Source of the DNA: Deltaproteobacteria bacterium RBG_13_61_14
GTDB taxonomy: Bacteria; RBG-13-61-14
DNA length: 32,852 bases
Direction of reading: 5' to 3'
NCBI GenBank assembly: GCA_001797815.1
Contig: MGQK01000070.1
Span: 1 to 32,852, forward strand
A model generated the notes under the pieces. The model did no database searches. It had not been told where the DNA came from and worked only from the letters and a program-made list of their open reading frames with translations. The translations under genes and the position numbers were made by a program. Below, in pieces: positions 30,977 to 32,852 of this stretch (the stretch's first letter is position 1; every line of letters begins with the position of its first letter).

Positions 30977-32852
30977 CTACGGCTGATAATGGTAACCCAT
31001 GTCCACGGTGCCGCTGTCCAGGACCCCGTCGGTGCGGGTGGTGTAGGCGTCCAGGCCCAGGTCGCTGGCCAAGTCGCCGCCGGCGTCCACGCAGGGGCTG
31101 TCCGCGCCCTGGCCGGCCGCGGTCTGACTCAGGTAAAAATCCAAAATCCGGTAACTGTCGCCGCTGGCGGCAAGGCCGGTCACGTCGCTCCAGACGGTCA
31201 CGGTGGTCGCGTCGTTGGCCGCGACCAGGAACAGGCGGTGTTGGGCAATATCCGGGTTGAGGAACATGCCGGCCAGCGCGCCCGGAGTCCAGGTTGCGGC
31301 GCTGTCGGTCAAGGTGGTCTGGCCAAAGGTGGAACTGTAAACCGGAGCCGCGGTCCAGGTCCCGGAAAAAGCCGGATTCCCGGCAAACAGGGGGTTGCTG
31401 TCGAGGTTCCCCGTGCCGGCATAGCCCCCCTCCACGTCGCTGTAGCTCACATCCGCGGTGGAAGTGCCGAACACACCAATCGTCAAGATGTCGGTGTCGG
31501 CCCGGTTGCCCCAGACGACGGAGTTGGTCATGACCAAGGAGGAATCAAAATTATAAATGATCTGATTAGGCCCATAAGTCTGATAGTTCCGGTTGAACGT
31601 GCAATTGGTCACCGCCGCGCTGCAGTTATTATAATTATCCAGGACCCCGGCCTGAAAGGCCTGGTTTCCGACGAAAAGGCAGTTGGTGATCAAAGCGTGC
31701 GAATCTAAATAATTGTTTATTCCGGCCGCGGAGGAATTTCCACTTTCAGACCCCAGGTTGCCGCTAAAAATGCAGTTGCTAACCGTCGGGGAAGACGATG
31801 AATAATTATATATTCCACCGCCCACATGTTCCCAGAAATTCCCGATAAAACGGCAATTGGTGATCGAAGGATTGCTCGAAGAATTATAGATCCCGCCGCC
31901 TGAATAGGCTGAGTTTCCACTGAAGGTGCAGTTGTCAATGGTAGGAGAACAAGAAATATTCGCCATGCCTCCACCAAACGAGAGAGAGCCCACCGTGGAG
32001 TTATTGAAGAAAACGCAGTTGGCAATGACCAAGTTGGTTTTAGAACTATTATGCATTCCTCCACCATCATTATCCCCGCCCGTTCCATCTGCCAGCCCAT
32101 TGGTAATGCTGAACCCGTCCAGGCGGGCATTGGAAGCACCCACCACCACGTGGTAGCTTTGCTGTTCCCCGTCCAAGATGGTCGGGTAGGCCGCGGGGTC
32201 GCCCCGGTCCAAGAGCGCGCTCTCGGTCCCTTGAAATCCTCCGTAAAACTCCACCCCGTTCTTCATGATCAAAACCGACACGCGGGCGGCGGAGGGGCGA
32301 TAATAAGATCCTTGTTTGACCCAGACCTGGTCCCCGGCTTGAGCCGTGGTGGCCGCGGTCTGGATCACTTGCCATGCCTCGGCCCAACTCCGGCCGGTGC
32401 TATCATCGCCGGTGGTGGCCACAAACCAAATCGCGGTTTCCGCGGCGTCATTATAGGCCCAACAACCACTGTCGGCTTGGTCAATAAAAGTATCTCCGTC
32501 GTTGTCCACCCCATCGTCGCAAACCTCGGTCCCATACTCGTCATCCGCCGGCCCGGTGCAACCGGGATCGTTCAGGTCCACGTCGCCCCAGCCGTCATTG
32601 TCCACCCCGTCGTCGCACTCGGTCGTGCCCAGCTCGCTGGTATCGTCCGGCCCGGTGCAGCCGGGGTCGTTCATGTCCACCGCCGTGTCGGTATCGCTCG
32701 CGTTGTCCACGCCGTCATCGCATTCCACGGTGCCCAGCTCCGAAGCGTCATCCGGCCCGGTGCAGCCCGGGTCGTTCATGTCCGCCAGGGTGTCGGTATC
32801 GCTCGCGTTATCCACGCCGTCGTCGCACTCGGTGGTGCCCAGCTCGCTGGTG
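30977..32852 (-). CDS. Secreted right-handed beta-helix protein with Asp/Cys-rich tandem repeats (5' partial)
   Basis: About 625 residues are visible; the frame is open to the window edge, so the N-terminus is missing. The visible N-terminal part is a tandem array of about 35-residue units (ECDDGVDNASDTDT, MNDPGCTGPDD), probably Ca2+-binding and disulfide-linked, like the CDDGxDNDxDG motifs of cell-surface proteins. Then comes a right-handed parallel beta-helix with repeated NCTFSGNSA and GGGIYN turns (Asn/Gly ladders). The C-terminus VDMGYHYQP matches the end of choice-of-anchor beta-helix proteins. Such proteins are exported and may bind or cleave polysaccharide; no catalytic residues can be assigned. 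A terminator follows directly. Confidence 0.85.
   Translation of the reverse strand, partial: TSELGTTECDDGVDNASDTDTLADMNDPGCTGPDDASELGTVECDDGVDNASDTDTAVDMNDPGCTGPDDTSELGTTECDDGVDNDGWGDVDLNDPGCTGPADDEYGTEVCDDGVDNDGDTFIDQADSGCWAYNDAAETAIWFVATTGDDSTGRSWAEAWQVIQTAATTAQAGDQVWVKQGSYYRPSAARVSVLIMKNGVEFYGGFQGTESALLDRGDPAAYPTILDGEQQSYHVVVGASNARLDGFSITNGLADGTGGDNDGGGMHNSSKTNLVIANCVFFNNSTVGSLSFGGGMANISCSPTIDNCTFSGNSAYSGGGIYNSSSNPSITNCRFIGNFWEHVGGGIYNYSSSSPTVSNCIFSGNLGSESGNSSAAGINNYLDSHALITNCLFVGNQAFQAGVLDNYNNCSAAVTNCTFNRNYQTYGPNQIIYNFDSSLVMTNSVVWGNRADTDILTIGVFGTSTADVSYSDVEGGYAGTGNLDSNPLFAGNPAFSGTWTAAPVYSSTFGQTTLTDSAATWTPGALAGMFLNPDIAQHRLFLVAANDATTVTVWSDVTGLAASGDSYRILDFYLSQTAAGQGADSPCVDAGGDLASDLGLDAYTTRTDGVLDSGTVDMGYHYQP
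32440..32852 (-). repeat. 105-bp tandem repeats coding for 35-residue Asp/Cys units
   Basis: The Glu codon of ECDDG falls at 32828, 32723 and 32618, exactly 105 nt apart. A diverged fourth unit (VCDDG) is 96 nt further on. The first two units are nearly identical in protein and DNA, which suggests recent duplication. The array continues beyond the window. Confidence 0.85.

Noticed and set aside
32440-32852. CRISPR-like regular repeats at the right edge
   Set aside because: The periodicity is a multiple of three, has no unique spacers and is fully explained by tandem Asp/Cys protein repeats in one open frame.

Overview
The window is a 32.9 kb, GC-rich stretch of a Gram-negative bacterial chromosome. 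The Gram-negative call rests on secreted and outer-membrane products: a LolA-like periplasmic protein, a beta-barrel ending in Phe, lipoboxes, and dTDP-/UDP-sugar genes for surface polysaccharide. Cys-containing PAS domains, a ClpX-zinc-finger/TPR protein, SpoVG, and RAYT/GGGGTCAGACCCC repeats together suggest a Desulfobacterota/deltaproteobacteria-like or related uncultivated lineage. That assignment is inference only. I saw no tRNA, rRNA, CRISPR array or phage module.

Layout. (1) 1-2263 is the 3' part of a hybrid histidine kinase with a duplicated Cys-rich PAS. (2) 2574-8676 is an envelope cluster: a LolA-like protein, two FtsX/LolC-type permeases with duplicated periplasmic modules, and an outer-membrane barrel, with no ATPase in sight. 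(3) 9144-15134 starts at a good sigma70-type promoter and carries a SPOR-domain protein, rmlA, an rmlC-like gene, rmlB, a ClpX-zinc-finger/TPR protein, ugd and a histidine phosphatase. Several genes overlap by 4 nt, so this looks like one surface-polysaccharide precursor operon. recO follows. (4) 15976-16284 is a decayed RAYT transposase between direct repeats. galT and a rhomboid protease follow (4-nt overlap), then gshA. (5) 19486-21025 is an ECF sigma factor with its zinc anti-sigma factor, preceded by a sequence resembling a sigma-E promoter. (6) On the minus strand, 26908 down to 21241 is a three-gene operon: a DUF1003 membrane protein, a secreted TIM-barrel glycosidase and a secreted GH2 exo-glucosaminidase-like enzyme. 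(7) 27470-28721 holds an FMN reductase and a YfcE-type phosphoesterase. (8) An orphan XylF-type sugar-binding lipoprotein (minus) and spoVG (plus) diverge from a shared intergenic region. (9) A terminator and the 3' part of a large secreted beta-helix protein with 35-residue Asp/Cys repeats (minus) run off the right edge.

The intergenic DNA is unusually rich in dyad elements. There are four 75-170 bp inverted-repeat units built on short internal iterations, a CTTCGAC/GAGCTC palindrome family that also appears inside the beta-barrel gene, and several perfect GC-rich palindromes. Gene relics (RAYT, the C-terminus of an AMP-binding enzyme, a possible lipoprotein N-terminus) lie in the same gaps. 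No single locus is a certain novel system. The strongest leads are the ATPase-less LolA/FtsX cluster with duplicated periplasmic modules, the ClpX-zinc-finger/TPR protein in a nucleotide-sugar operon, and the uncharacterised glycosidase operon with DUF1003.
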